Below are positions 21,788 through 44,058 of a DNA stretch of 64,000 nucleotides, one piece after another. Both the position numbers and the translations under genes were made by a program. The DNA lies in assembly GCF_029962835.1 (NCBI RefSeq), contig NC_080584.1, forward strand, positions 77,218,862-77,282,861. Reading direction: 5' to 3'. The first letter of the stretch is position 1. Every line of letters starts with the position of its first letter. The DNA comes from Magnolia sinica. Lineage: Eukaryota; Streptophyta; Magnoliopsida; Magnoliales; Magnoliaceae. The notes under the pieces were generated by a model, which saw nothing but the letters and a program-made list of their open reading frames with translations, ran no database searches and was not told where the DNA came from.

Positions 21788-23276
21788 ATAGGTTAAGGTT
21801 TAGGGAATTGAGTTTGGGTTATAGGTTTAGGTTATAAGAATAGGTTTAGGTTATAAGTATGGGTTTAGAATATAAGTATAGGTTTAGGTTTAGGTTTAGG
21901 TTTTATGTTTAGGTTAAGGTTATAGGTTTAGGTTTAGGTTATAAGTGTAGGTTATAAGTTTAGATTTAGGTTAGGTTATAGGTTAAGGTTTAGGGAATTG
22001 AGTTTAGGTTATAGGTTAAGGTTATAGGTTTAAGTTATAGGTTATAAGTATAGGTTTAGGTTTAGGTTTTAGGTTTACATTATAGGTTATAGGTTTAGGT
22101 TATATTTTTAGGTTTAGGCTAAAGTTTAGGTTTAGGTTATAGGTTTTGGGATTTGAGAATAGATTTAAGTTATAAGTATAGGTTTAGGTTATAAGAATAG
22201 GTTTAGGTTTAGGTTTTATGTTTAGGTTAAGGTTATAGGTTTAGGTTTAGGTTAGGTTATAGGTTAAGGTTTAAGGAATTGAGTTTAGGTTATAGGTTTA
22301 GGTTATAGCTTAAGGTTATAGGTTATAGGTTATAGGTTTAAGTTATAGGTCATAAGTGTAGGTTTAGGTTTAGGTTTTAGGTTTAGGTTATAGGTTATAA
22401 GTTCAGGTTTAGGTTATAGGTTATAGGTTTAGGTTATAAGTGTAGGTTATAGGTTTAGGTTTAGGTTAGGTTATAGGTTAAGGTTTAGGGAATTGAGTTT
22501 AGGTTATAGGTTATAGGTTAAGGTTATAAGTTTAGGTTAAGGTCTAGAGAATCGAGTTTAGGTTATAGGTTTAGGTTATATCTAGGTTATAAGTGTAGGT
22601 TATAGGTTTAGGTTTAGGTTAGGTTATAGGTTAAGGTTTTGGGAATTGAGTTTAGGTTATAAGTTATAGGTTATAGGTTATAGGTTAAGGTTAAGGTTTA
22701 TGTTATAGGTTATTGGTTTAGGTTTAGGTTACAGGTTATAGGTTTAGGTTTAGGCTTAGGCTAAGGGTTTAGGGATTCAGATTCAGGTTTGGGTTCGGGA
22801 TCGGGTTTAGGTTTGGGTTTTCAAATTTAGGTTTAGGTTAGGGAGTTAAGATTAGGATTAGGTGTAGGTTTAGGTTTAGGGATTTGAGAATACATTTAGG
22901 TTTTAAGTTTATGTTTAGGTTTTAGGTTATAGGTTATAGGTTAAAGTTTAGGTTTGGGTTTATGTTATAGGTTTAGGTTTTAGTTTAGGTTATAGGTTAT
23001 AGATTTAGGTTATAGGTTTAGGTTTAGGTTATAGATTTAGGGATTTGAGAATAGGTTTAGGTTATAGGTTTAGGTTAGGTTATAGGTTATAGGTTTAGGT
23101 TAAGTTTAAGGGTTAAGGTTAAGGTTATAGGTTTAGGTTTAAGTTTAGGTTACAGGTTTAGGTTTGGGAATTCGAGTTTGGGTTCGGGTTCGAGTTATAT
23201 GTCTGGGTTTTGGTGTAGGTTTAAGTTAAGTGAATTAAGTTTAGGTTATAGGTTTAAGTTTAGGTTTAGGTTTAGG
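21788..23276 (-). repeat. Degenerate telomere-like (TTAGGT)n array 2
   Basis: About 1.49 kb of ttataggtttaggtt-type units with the same higher-order blocks, for example ttcgggatcgggtttaggt near 22796. The phrase gggaattgagtttaggtta recurs several times at 21800-22660, which indicates amplification of a larger unit inside the array. It ends at another satellite pair. Confidence 0.85.
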
Positions 23277-23277
23277 T

Positions 23278-23609
23278 TATGCTCCGACACACATCCGATG
23301 CTGCTCAAACAAATTCGAGCTAATACATAAACACGATCTGTCCAAATGGTCAGGCCACTCCAATGCTATCCATAAAAAATGGACAGCTTCATTATGGTCA
23401 TAACAGCGGTTCCCACCTTCCTGCGACTCGCGCTCAACATGCAGATAGCTCCGACGCACATCTGGGTCTGCTCCATCAATTTCGAGCTAATACATAAACA
23501 CATGCCTGTCCAAATGGCCAGGCCACCCATATTGCTGTCCATAGGAAACGTACAGCTACTCATCATGGTCATAATAGCGGTTCCCACCTTTCAGGGACCC
23601 CTGCTCAAT
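23278..23609 (-). repeat. 169-bp satellite, inverted pair 2
   Basis: One partial and one nearly full copy, inverted. The join near 23473 repeats the gtctgctccatcaatttcg junction seen at 21287. The right edge runs into unique sequence (ctcaattaaatcctaaatta), so this is the outer boundary of the mirrored block. Confidence 0.8.
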
Positions 23610-24354
23610 TAAATCCTAAATTAATTACCCATCTAAGGTTGGATAGATTGTAATACTTTCATATTCTCATTTCTTAGTCCACGCCGAAAATCCAGCAGCA
23701 TCTTCCCATGCCTCTCCAGATAAGTTGATCTTACGTTACATTCTGATGTCAAATATCTAAAGCAATGTAAAGATATTTGGCATTGGATACGGAACGGAAG
23801 AAACAGATCCAGAGAGAAATGAGGAGATGGACCGCAGATCAGGCATGAACATTTAAATAGATTATATGAAAGCATACTATCTATCTTACCTTGAATTATC
23901 CAAAATGAGACAATTTGAGTGAGTTCTATGCCACCAAAAATACACCATATCTATATATGGCCTCATAGAAATCCTCAAACGGGTAACTAATTATCTAACT
24001 TACAAATCACAGTTATAAGTCACAACTATAAAGTAACTAATCACAATAATAATTTAAGACAAAAAATGTACTATAAAAGCTCATTAAGGTTTACAAGGAC
24101 AATTTTAGGCAACAGAAGGTAATGGAACAATATACACATTTTATCTTCATACTGAGAATAGAAATATAATGCTAAGTAAACAAATATTTCTAACAAACTT
24201 TTACATGAAAGAAAAGCTCTAGAATGTAATATCTTAAAGTCAAATGTGTACTTAGCAATCAAGGAATAAATAGGTTATACTGAAATTGCTATTAAATAGA
24301 AAGAAATATATTATAACATAAACAATCAGAAACCAAAAATGAAACAGATCAAAA
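23610..24354. other. AT-rich non-coding stretch
   Basis: No gene or known element was recognised. Short frames on the minus strand show no domain. Confidence 0.4.
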
Positions 24355-24655
24355 GCTCAAGTGGACCACTTAGGAAACAGTAGGGATAATGACACCCAGA
24401 CTTTAAAACTTCCTAGGGCCCACCATAATTTTTATTTTCCATCCAACCGGTTAAAAAGGTCACACAAACCTGGATACAAAGACCTAGATTAAAGAGAAAA
24501 CACAAATATGAGTTTGAAGCAAAACTTTTGTACCCCAAGAAGTTTTCAATGGTGGGCGACCTTACTTATCATGTGGCCCATTTGAACTCTTGATGTGCTT
24601 CAAAATGGATTGATGACAAGGATAAAACACACATCATGGTGGGCTGCCTAGCACT
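24355..24655. mobile_element. Foldback repeat element, left-truncated copy
   Basis: It retains the family's inner left block (accacttaggaaacagtagg), the cccaccataatttttatttt centre, ccaagaagttttcaatggtg and a right arm ending acacatcatggtggg. Most of the outer left arm is missing. No coding capacity. Confidence 0.65.
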
Positions 24656-34845
<10,190 letters not shown>

Positions 34846-35294
34846 TACTACAAAGAGACTGTAGATGGAAATTGAGTTGTTGGATTTGTGATTTTGATTT
34901 GCTGAGAATTCATGTTCTTTGATTTTTGGAACGTTGGAGATTGTTTTATTATGTTGTGAAGGCGGGAAAGAGTAGCCCATCTGTTGTCTCCATGTTCTTA
35001 CATGGTGGCGACTCATCTCTTGTGCACGTATCATGCATGTGTGTCAATCGAGATGGAGCATATGCTGAAAATCACATTGATTGGATGATCTTATCCATCT
35101 GATGATAGACATTTGATTGTTACATCCGACCACTTTCTTTTTGGCTGTCCATTTAATGGCCAGCTGCCAGCGTTGGGTTGGTTAGGGTCATCCGATAATC
35201 AGAGTTGTACACGAATCATTAGTTAGCTTGGTTAACTTGCATGTTTTGACTCGGCTCGGAACTTAACTCGAACTTAACCTGGTTGGATTCAACT
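34846..35294 (-). promoter_or_regulatory. Upstream region of the receptor kinase
   Basis: This is the presumed 5' UTR and promoter. A catAATAAAAcaatc segment (about 34946-34960 on the minus strand) is a weak TATA-like candidate. An upstream in-frame ATG (35034) has no signal-peptide context. A cgagttaagttccgagccgag-type dispersed repeat begins near 35215. No specific factor site can be supported. Confidence 0.3.
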
Positions 35295-35357
35295 GGGATT
35301 GCGTTCACTTAATATAAATATTTTATAAATATTTATACAGTTAAATAAATTTTATAA

Positions 35358-35411
<54 letters not shown>

Positions 35412-35542
35412 GAGGAAAAATGTGATAAGTCGATGAGTTGGCCTATGGAATAGACCAATTGGGATTGCGTTCACTTAATATAAATATTTTATAAATATTT
35501 ATACAATTAAATAAATTTTATAAATATATTTATATATATATA

Positions 35543-35584
<42 letters not shown>

Positions 35585-35632
35585 GAAAAATGTGATAAGT
35601 CGATGAGTTGGCCTATGGAATAGACCAACTCT
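35295..35632. repeat. 166-bp tandem duplication with (AT)n cores
   Basis: Two copies start gggattgcgttcacttaata at 35295 and 35461. Both continue with tttataaatatttata, a long (AT)n tract and then gtgataagtcgatgagttgg and tatggaatagaccaa. The (AT)n lengths differ between copies (about 35363-35409 and 35533-35581). Confidence 0.9.
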
Positions 35633-36181
35633 ATGGACATGATCCGGACTCACAGGGTGCCGAGCTTGACCGAGGCCTACATGTCCCGAGCCAAGAGGTG
35701 AGGCATCCAAGGAGAACGATACAACCTTGAGGACACTCAGAGCCCCACAGTAGCCGCATGATGCCGACCCAACCCGTGGGTCGGCTATGGTTCGAAATAG
35801 AACCAACCGTACCATGACTCGACCCCAGTCTAACCCAATTCCTAAGTCAAACTTAGGGCAGTCTCTAGTCAACAACTACGTCGATTACAAGCTAGCTGTG
35901 CCCCAGCTGGTTGAAGGACGGCCATCATCAGTCGATCATAATCGATGCACATACAGAATAGGAACGATCAGCGTACAGAAGATGATATCAAGGACCGAGC
36001 GTCACAACCAACCCAGAACCGAGCAAAAGACTTGACTCAATATTGAAGATTTGCCTTCCAAGATCCTCGGAAGATCATCCCTGATCCCGGAAATCTAGGA
36101 GAGCTAAGATCTTGAGATCATTTTGGATAACAGCTAATGTCCTACGAACCAGGAAAGAATCACAGAACCACGGGATTACAT
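35590..36181 (+). mobile_element. Left part of a host LTR split by the Copia insertion
   Basis: Starting near gtgataagtcgatgag and tggacatgatccgg, this CG-richer sequence has the character of a plant gypsy (TAT-type) LTR U3. It is interrupted at 36181 by the Copia element and appears to resume at 41556, where a TATA box and an LTR-typical leader follow. The 5' LTR end is not certain. Confidence 0.45.
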
Positions 36182-36665
36182 TGAAGAGTTCAACACGACA
36201 AGTAAATGTAATTTTATTTATTACAAATACTTGTACACAACAAGGGTACACTTTACAATACACACAAACTATCACTCTTGAATGACCACTCTCACACACA
36301 AGGAAAAACTCTTTTGAACTCTTGATACTTGGACACCTTGCTTTCACTCTTTGTTGTTTATATATGTACATAATGAGACTCTTTCCATATTTCTAGAGGG
36401 CTATGGAAGATTATAGAATCAACACAACTCTAAAGAGTTCTAGAAACTTACAAATATCCTATAAGGTTCTATTATATTCTGGAACATTCTAAGAGAATCC
36501 GGAAGGTTCTAGCATAGTCTAGAACATTCCGGAAGAGTCAAGAAAACTCTATCAAACTCTAGAAGTTTCCAAAAGATTCTAAAAAATTCTATAATTTTTT
36601 GAAAATGTCCGGAAGTTTCCGGAAGACTCCAGAATATTCAAGAGAGGTGGTGATGACATTTAACA
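36182..36665 (-). repeat. Copia 3' LTR
   Basis: 484 bp, starting TGTTAAATGTCATCACC on the minus strand and ending CTCTTCA. Contains the minus-strand TATA-like tatataaaca near 36352-36366 and many ggaagtttccgg/ctagaa-type short repeats. Confidence 0.9.
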
Positions 36666-36909
36666 CTCCCCCTCAGCACCAACTCTCACAATTCTGTCTT
36701 GGTCATCATGTCAAGTTACTTTCTAAATTCGGTGAACTTAGCATTGCTAAGTCCTTTCGTGAGTATGGCTGCAACTTGGTCGTCAGTCTTCACATGACTC
36801 ATCTCGATTTCTCCTTGAAGTACCTTCTCTCTCACAAAGTGATAGTGTACCTCCACATGCTTGGTCCTGTCATGAAACAGTGGATTCTCGGCCAAGCAAA
36901 TTGCTAATT

Positions 36910-38340
36910 AATTGTCGCAGCGCAATATCATTGGATAATCATCTGGTTGATGAAGATCCCTCATTAACTGCATAAGCCATGTGTTTTCTTGTGCTGTCAT
37001 TGCCATTGCTCTGTATTTAGCTTCCGTGGTTGATAAAGATACTATAGGTTGTCTCTTGCTACACCAAGAGATTGCTCCTAAGCCAAGGTTGAATACGTAT
37101 CCAGTAGTTGATCGTCATGTGTCATGATCACCATCATAGTCAGCATCACAGTACCCAACTATCTTGCATGCTCCACCTTTCTTGTACAATAGATCAAGGT
37201 CTATTGTACCCTTCACATACCTCAATATTCGATGTATCGCTTCAAGTTGCGGCTTCTTTGGTGTTTGCATGAACCGGCTAACCACACCAACTGCTAAGCT
37301 ATATCTGGTCGCGATAATGTAAGGTAGATTAAACTACCAACTATTTGTCGGTACATAGTTGCATCTTCCAAGTCTTTTCCTTCTTCCGAACATAGCTTGA
37401 CATTAGCCTCCATAAGTGTGGCAATTGGCTTGCATTCGAGCATCCCATATTTCTTTAATAGGTCTTTGGCATACTTCTGCTGATAGAGGAATATGCCTTT
37501 ATTGCTTCGATCAATCTTTAGTCCAAGAAAATGCTTCAGTTCTCCAAGTTCCTTCATTTGGAATCGCACGGACAAGTTCTCTCTTGTCATTTCAATCTCA
37601 CCGTCATCATCTCCAGTGATGATCAAGTCATTCACGTACACTAGCACTATTGCTAGTTTACCTTCTTGAAATTTTACAAAGAGACTGGAGTCTGCAGGTG
37701 CCACTGAGAACCCGCTTCACACTAAGAATTCCCCTATCTTGATGTATCATGTCCTTGGTGCTTATTTAAGCCTATACAAGGCCTTCTTTAGTGTGCAAAC
37801 GTAATCCTGATGCCTTTTACTCTAGAAACCACTTGGCTGCTCTATGTAGATATCTCGATTAATTTCTCCATGTAAAAAGGCATGCTTTACATCCATCTGC
37901 CACAGTTTCCAAGATTTGCTCGCTGCAAGTGCTAGTAGTACTCGCACCGCTGTAATTTTTGCTACTGGGCTAAAAGTCTCATCATAGTCCAACCCATATT
38001 CCTATAAGAATCCTCTAGCCACTAGTCGAACCTTGTACCTTTCTATTGATCCATCGGGACGAGTCTTGACTTTATAAACCCATTTGCATGATATCAGTTT
38101 TACATCCTTGGGTTTTGGAGCTAGTTCCCAAGTCTGATTTTGGTTCAATGCCTTAATCTGTTCTTCCATCGGCTTTTGTCATTTTATTTTTCAGGATGCT
38201 TCTTCAAATGTCGTTGGCTCTTTCATGATCTCTTCTTCTGCTAAGGCAGCATGCATCCACGTATCTTGGTTTAGGCTTTCTCTGTCTAATCGACTTCCTA
38301 GGTGGTGGGTTGTCTACCGCAACCTCCTGTTGACTCAGGC
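36910..38340 (-). pseudogene. Copia reverse transcriptase and RNase H remnant
   Basis: The RT part begins near 38070 (RPDGSIERYKVRLVARGF), continues with YDETFSPVAKIT and QMDVKHAFLHGEI, and has in-frame stops. The open part 37704-37294 has [13 protein letters not shown], where the catalytic YVDD is YVND. It continues with [12 protein letters not shown] and [19 protein letters not shown]. The RNase H end is legible toward 36910 (NPLFHDRTKHVEVHYHFVRE). Loss of the catalytic Asp plus nonsense codons makes this inactive. Confidence 0.82.
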
Positions 38341-38759
38341 GAAGCTCTTGTAGACTCTTTGATATACTCCAGTTTGCCATGGACTCATCGATTTACCAGA
38401 TAGATTAGGCTCTTGCTCACCATCTCCTGTTGTAGGCGTCAACTCCTTAGTTGAACTAGGAGATTCTTTTCCTTCCCTTGTCTCCCCCATCTTCTCATGT
38501 AGTTCATCTTCTAAGTCTTGAGAGTGTTGCAACTCCTCGGCGACCACCATGATGAGGCTTCATCAAAGACAACATTCCTCGATGTGTAGCACCGACCAGT
38601 TGCAAGGTTGCAACATTTTCACCCTTTCTTTTCACTACTATAGCCCAAAACGTTGCAACGAATCGCCTTCTTATAGAACTTGCTACACAAGTGATCAGGC
38701 ACAAACACATCGCATACATATCCGAAGACTCGGAAGTGACTCACCTTGGGCATTATGTG

Positions 38760-39850
38760 TTATAGCTTCTTGAAGGGTGAGACAATGCCTAGTTTTGCCT
38801 GTGGTAGCCTATTAATTACATGAGCTACGGTTTGCATGCACTCTGCCCAGAATCGGCTGGGCACATTCTTAGCATGTAACATGCTCCGACATATCTCTGC
38901 AAGGTGACGATTTTTTCTTTCAGCAACACCATTTTGTTGTGGAGTGCCCGAACAAGTCAATTGTTGTCGTATTCTACACTCCTTTAGATAATTTGAGAAC
39001 TCATTCGACGTATACTCTCCACCATTATCCGTTCACAAGCATCGGATCCTTCTATCGAACTCACTTTCGTCCTTCTCCCAAAATTTTTTAAATTTTAATA
39101 AAGTTTCTGACTTCTCTTTCATGAAGTAAACCCAAACATACCTTGAGGAGTCGTCAATGAAGTTCACCATGTAACGCATGCCACTAACCGATGTCTGTTT
39201 TACCCGTCCGAACACGTCTGAATGGACAAGCTCCAAGGGTTCTTTAGCTCTAAACTTTCACTCTTCATATGGCAATTGGTGTGCTTTGCCATATTGACAC
39301 CCTGCACAAATTATATCTTCTCGAACATCCAGCTGAGGAAGACCTTTGAGCATAACCTTCTTCATCATTATCTTCAGCTTATAATAACTCATGTGCCCTA
39401 AACGTGCATGCCAGAGATCTGCAGTCTCATTTTTCCGTGTCTTATCTACATAAGCTGATTCAGCTGACATTACGTAGATTGACTCCAAGCGTCGTCCTTC
39501 CATGATAGGTGTACCTAACGGTTTAAGGTTTCGATACACCTTAACATCCTCCGGTCCAAATACCACATAATTACCAGAAGATGTCAGTTGTGATACTGAC
39601 AACAGGTTTTTCTTCATCTCTGGCACGTGATAAACATCTTGCAAATTTACTTGATTAGAGCTAAATCGAGGTGTGATAGTAGTCGTACCTACGTGAGTTA
39701 TCGGTAACCTTGACTTATTAGCTGTTACTACCACTCGATCTCCTTTGTAGGCAGATAATAACATGACAGTTTCTTCTTATCACCTGTCATGTGATTTGCG
39801 CACCCTGAATCAACGATCCAATCATCACTGCAGTTGATAGCTCCTTGATT
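38760..39850 (-). pseudogene. Copia protease and integrase remnant
   Basis: The protease active-site triplet lies at 39803-39811 within DWIVDSGCANHMTGD. The GAG-pre-integrase part follows (39764-39258) with the His-Cys zinc module [25 protein letters not shown]. The integrase core continues at 39236-39033 ([29 protein letters not shown]) and 38960-38760 ([20 protein letters not shown], catalytic Glu present). Frame breaks separate these three pieces, so no continuous polyprotein is possible. Confidence 0.82.
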
Positions 39851-39999
39851 GGAAACTGCTCTAAAGGCTATTTCACTCGTCTCTGTCACTATTGAGAAAG
39901 CAGCTACTTCGTCAGTGACTGTGTTAAACTACTTGAGTGGTTCATCAAAATCTATCTCCTTCTATAAACAGTCTCCTTTGATGGATTCAGACACTGATA

Positions 40000-40939
40000 A
40001 AGATGCCTAAAAGTCCCAGTCATCTTCACTGTCTTCTTGGTGATTTTTAGAAGTCACCAAGTTACCTTTGGCTGATTTTTTCTTGAACCAACAATTTTTT
40101 GTAAAGTGACCTTTCTTGCTATAATTGAAACACTCTATATCATACCTTCGAGATATGGAGGATTGTCATTTATTTGTGTTGTTGTCGGATTGAACTCCCC
40201 CTTTCCGAGGATTTCTTCCTTGCTCTTCTCTCTTCTTGGACTTTTCAAAGTTCTGCTGACTTTGTTCGCCCTTTCTGTTCTGCTGTCGAAGTCCGCCTTT
40301 TTTATTATTATAGTAAAGTGCTTCCTCTTCCTTGTTTATCGATACTAAAGTCATTTGTTTGCATAAACTTTCTTGATTGGACAACAAATTCTCAAACTCT
40401 ATGAGAGTAGGTTGAGTAGGCCAACCTCGTATTACCGTGATAAAAGCATTATACTCGGGCTTTAACCCCTGTATAATGATCCTCCTCATTCTTTCCTCAT
40501 GAATATTTGCTTTAGGAACTAATTCTGAAATTTCTCGGCATAAATCATTTACTCTTGTAAAGTATTTTCTTATAGACTTTTCTCCTTGGGTGGTAGACAT
40601 TAACTCATTCTCCAAATATTGAAGTCGAGCATCATTTGTTTTTGAAAACAATGATGTAAAGGTGTCTCATACCATCTTGGGTGTATCGTCATCCTTGATT
40701 CGCCCAAACAACTCATCCTCAATGGTTGACTTGAGCACGTACATTGCCTTCCCGGCCTTAATCTTCCATTTTCAGAGTGCTTTAGCATTTTTCTTAGGCA
40801 GTGGGGTAATTTCATTCCCATTAACAACCTCCCATAAGTCCTACCCTTCAAGGTAGGACATAATGCAACTACTCCAACTTTGATAGTTGTGGTTGTTAAG
40901 CCTCGTAACTCCGCTCGTTGTGTTCACAAGATCCACCAT
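40000..40939 (-). pseudogene. Copia gag remnant
   Basis: The start ATG is placed at 40939 (MVDLVNTTSGVTRLNNHNYQ), which opens like Copia gag. Several stops follow before the longest open part, 40651-40166, with IRKYFTRVNDLCREISELV and GLKPEYNAFITVIRGWPTQP, characteristic of the gag/UBN2 family. After another stop the zinc knuckle lies near 40133-40092 as CFNYSKKGHFTKNC. Its second cysteine is replaced by tyrosine, so the CCHC site is broken. Its role in a live element would be particle formation and RNA binding. Confidence 0.8.
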
Positions 40940-41059
40940 CGTGACTTGGTGTGATTATCGCTCCCTTTACCAAGCAAGCCAACAAACTTCATCGTCTCCA
41001 AACTGTGCACGATCACCTTAGAAAACGGATCCCGACCAAACCTTGCTCTAATACCAAAT

Positions 41060-41555
41060 TAAAGAGTTGAATACGACAAGTAAATGTAATTTTATTTATT
41101 ACAAATACTTGTACACAACAAGGGTACACTTTACAATACTCACAAACTATCACTCTTGAATGACAACTCTCATACACAAGGAAAAACTCTTTTGAACTCT
41201 TAATACTTTGACACCTTGCTTTCACTCTTGAACTCACTCTTTGTTGTTTATATATGTACATAATGAGATTCTTTCCATATTTATAGAGGATTATGGAAGA
41301 TTCTAGAATCAACACAACTCTAAAGAGTTTTAGAAGCTTCCAAATATCCTATAAGGTTCTATTATATTCCGGAACATTCTAAGAGAATCCGAAAGGTTCT
41401 AGCATAGTCCGGAACATTCCGAAAGAGTCAAGAAAACTCTATCAAACTCTAGAAGTTTCCGGAAGATTCTAAAGAATTCTAGAATTTTTCAAAAATGTCC
41501 AGAAGTTTCCGGAAGACTCCGAAATATTCAAGAGAGGTGGTAATGACATTTAACA
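41060..41555 (-). repeat. Copia 5' LTR
   Basis: 496 bp, the partner of 36182-36665, with a short extra segment (cttgaactca near 41227) and scattered substitutions. It is followed on the minus strand by the primer-binding site. Confidence 0.9.
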
Positions 41556-41835
41556 CACATCTCCCCTATAAATGGAAGACGCCTAAAGGTGAAATGTACA
41601 TACACATTCTCACCCCTAAGGCCTAACCAAATTCTTAAACCCAGATTCCTAGCCTGACTTTGGCATCGGAGGGTGCCTTGAATAAGCTGGGGTATCCTTT
41701 GTCCTCTTCCTATACAGGTGTTAGCGTAGAGAAAGGGGGTGAGCTAGAATCTGCATCAACAATATATATAATGAATGATGTGAGGACTGAGAAATTGCAT
41801 CTTGCGATGGGTGAGCGAGAGCGTGAGCGGGAGCA
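41556..41835 (+). mobile_element. Right part of the split host LTR (TATA and leader)
   Basis: A cctataaatggaag TATA motif (41567-41573), an acattctcacccctaaggc leader and gcctgactttggcatcggag resemble the R/U5 part of TAT/Ogre-type LTRs. With 35590-36181 it suggests an LTR into which the Copia element jumped. Its 3' end merges into the LINE 5' region and is not defined. Confidence 0.45.
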
Positions 41836-41881
41836 TCTTTTGAAATCTCCCTAGGTTACGGTTGCCCGGTGAAACCCTAGG

Positions 41882-43203
41882 ATGCGCCCCTCTTTCTTCT
41901 CCGTTTTCGCCGCCAACCTCACTTTTGACACCACCACAGAAGACGTCTACTGTATCTTCGGCCGCTATGGAAAACTGGTGGATGTTTACATCCCCTGGAA
42001 CAAAACCCTAAACCGATCTAGAGGTTTTGCCTTCATCAGATTTCACTATGAACAGGAAGCGCATAATGCGATACACTGCTTGCATAATCGACGCATTGAC
42101 GGTAGAGTGGTTAATGTCACCTGGGCGAAGAGCACTGCAGGTACATCGCCCCAAATGCAGCAGCATCTCGTCACTAGGAAAATAGAACAAGCCCAAGATC
42201 GCCCTCTCCCCCAATCGACCCGTATAAACCCGTCATTTCGAAACGATCGGCCCCCTCAAGATCGACATCCTCAACGATTCGAAACTTCAGATCCTTCAGG
42301 CCCCGCACAGGTAAGATTCTTCTCCCAAGCAGTCCGAAGCAACCCTCTTCCGCAGAAAACATCACATACTCACTCCTCAGAGCATCAATCCCTGTCGGGT
42401 TTCAACATCAGGGCAAATGATTGGCTTGTGAGTCGGCTCAAGCTATCATTGTCTAATTTCTGACGGCATCAGCAGAAGACGAAAAAACTTCGATCCTCCA
42501 CGTTATAAATGTCTTCCGAAAATCGGCCATTGGCTGCTTGCAGGTGGAATTCACTCGGCTCTCCCCTAAACAGTTCCTCATTAAATTTCAATCGTGTGAG
42601 GATTTGGAAGTGTTCGCATCCGATCACGATCTGCACTTTCAGATGAAACTTCTAAATGTTCGGAAGTGGGCTCTGGAAGTAGCTGGTCTTCTCCAAGGAA
42701 CCCGGATCCGTCTGATTGGCATCCCCCCACATGCTTGGCACCCGAATGTGATCTCTGACCTCGCCAAGAGCTATGGAGAAGTTCAGGAAATTGATCCCAT
42801 GACTGTTCATGGCATTTTCCTAACTTTTGCCAGAATCGGGATTAAACTATCCAGTCAGTACAATCTTCATCTCTCTAGACAACTGATCATGGAAGGGGCC
42901 ACTTACCCTGTTTTTGGATTCCTAGAAGATCATAGGCTCTCCTCCTACCTCTTACATCCCTCTCCTATTCAGCCTTCCCATCCCAGTTCCACAAAAGACT
43001 GGTTCTTCAACCTTTCACTGCCATCATCAGCCCCCCCCCCCCCCCCACAAATATCCTCTCCACCTGCTCGTCATAATGCCCAGCCTACCTCAAACCCAAA
43101 TGATTCCCTAGTCGTTCGATCCTCCTTGCCCCCCACCCTTATAGTTTCACCTCCCAACCCTTTACCTCACACCCAAGCATCTCCAAATGCTAACCCTGCT
43201 TAA
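41882..43203 (+). pseudogene. LINE ORF1 (RRM + DUF4283-like), frameshifted
   Basis: The first part, 41882-42463, opens MRPSFFSVFAANLTFDTTTE and contains an RNA-recognition motif: DVYCIFGRYGKLVDVYIP and SRGFAFIRFHYEQEAHNAI fit RNP2/RNP1. A second part, 42538-43203 in another frame, matches the DUF4283 pattern common in plant LINE ORF1 proteins (KWALEVAGLLQGTRIRLIGI, then PPHAWHPNVISDLAKSYGEV). A Pro/Ser-rich tail follows with a poly-C tract at 43030-43046. A residual open stretch at 43707-43892 may be the ORF1 end. Role in a live LINE: RNA binding and particle formation. Confidence 0.8.
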
Positions 43204-44058
43204 GACACCCTTTCCTCCCTAGTCCCCTCCCTCTCCTAGAATTTTCCAACCCAACTGGTGTTCAATCTCCTAAACCTCAGCCAGTCTCAGGAGCTCAACC
43301 CGTCCATTTCATCTACAAAGCCTGCAAAGTCAGTTCTTATTCTCCCTATCCTGACCTAGCCCCACAGATAATCTCACCCCTGGCCATAGTCGAAGCACCA
43401 AATATCAACACTCCCAAATTTACTAATCTTGAGGCTTTTGACCAAATAAGCCTAGACCAACCCCCACCCTCAATCCCTGCTCCTACAAATATTCATGTCA
43501 TGCCTGATTTCAATCCGCCACTGCAAATAGACTTGTAACAAGCCACGAGCAATTCCAACCAAACTAGGACAGTTACCCCTTATCTCAATCACCTACAGAA
43601 GTCAGGTATTATCACTCAATCATCCGACGAGAGTCCCCCCCACCCCCTAGCCAGAACAGAAGGGGCTACTCCCCTGAACCTTCATCAGAGAGAGTCAAGT
43701 GGTCCATTGGATTTTCCAACAAATGATCTGGGAACTACATTGCAAGTGCTCAGACGAAGGCGAAAGGAAATTAACGCGAGGATGTCTGATGACATGAGGG
43801 AAATCTCAGTTGATTTATCCCCTTACTTCAACCAAAAGAGTTCTAAAAACCCTTCCCTAGCTACAGACTCAGATGATGCCGATCAAACTTGACAGCAATA
43901 AGCTCCGAATCACTCTCCAAGGATGCTCCCTTTATCAGCACAGCACAAAATTAGTAAATCTTCAGCCAAGAAAATAGCAGATAGACATTCCTTCAATATA
44001 AAGTACACTAGGCTCCGAAAGCTAAAGAGACGGGCAGTGAATACAGGTTGTGTAACTA

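Larger units (their letters stand above)
36182..41555 (-). mobile_element. Ty1/Copia retrotransposon, full-length but decayed
   Basis: A complete element on the minus strand, about 5.4 kb. The LTRs are 36182-36665 (3') and 41060-41555 (5'). The primer site tggtattagagc (41045-41056, minus) matches the initiator-Met tRNA type with one change. A purine tract (minus strand of ctccccctc, 36666-36674) abuts the 3' LTR. Flanks tacat (36177-36181) and cacat (41556-41560) are a 5-bp target duplication with one mismatch. The internal order is gag, protease, integrase, RT, RNase H, as in Copia. Stops interrupt most domains and the RT active site is altered, so it is inactive. The LTRs differ at many sites, so the insertion is not recent. 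Confidence 0.92.

Noticed and set aside
36599..36907. Plus-strand 102-residue frame
   Set aside because: Antisense of the Copia 3' LTR and RNase H end.
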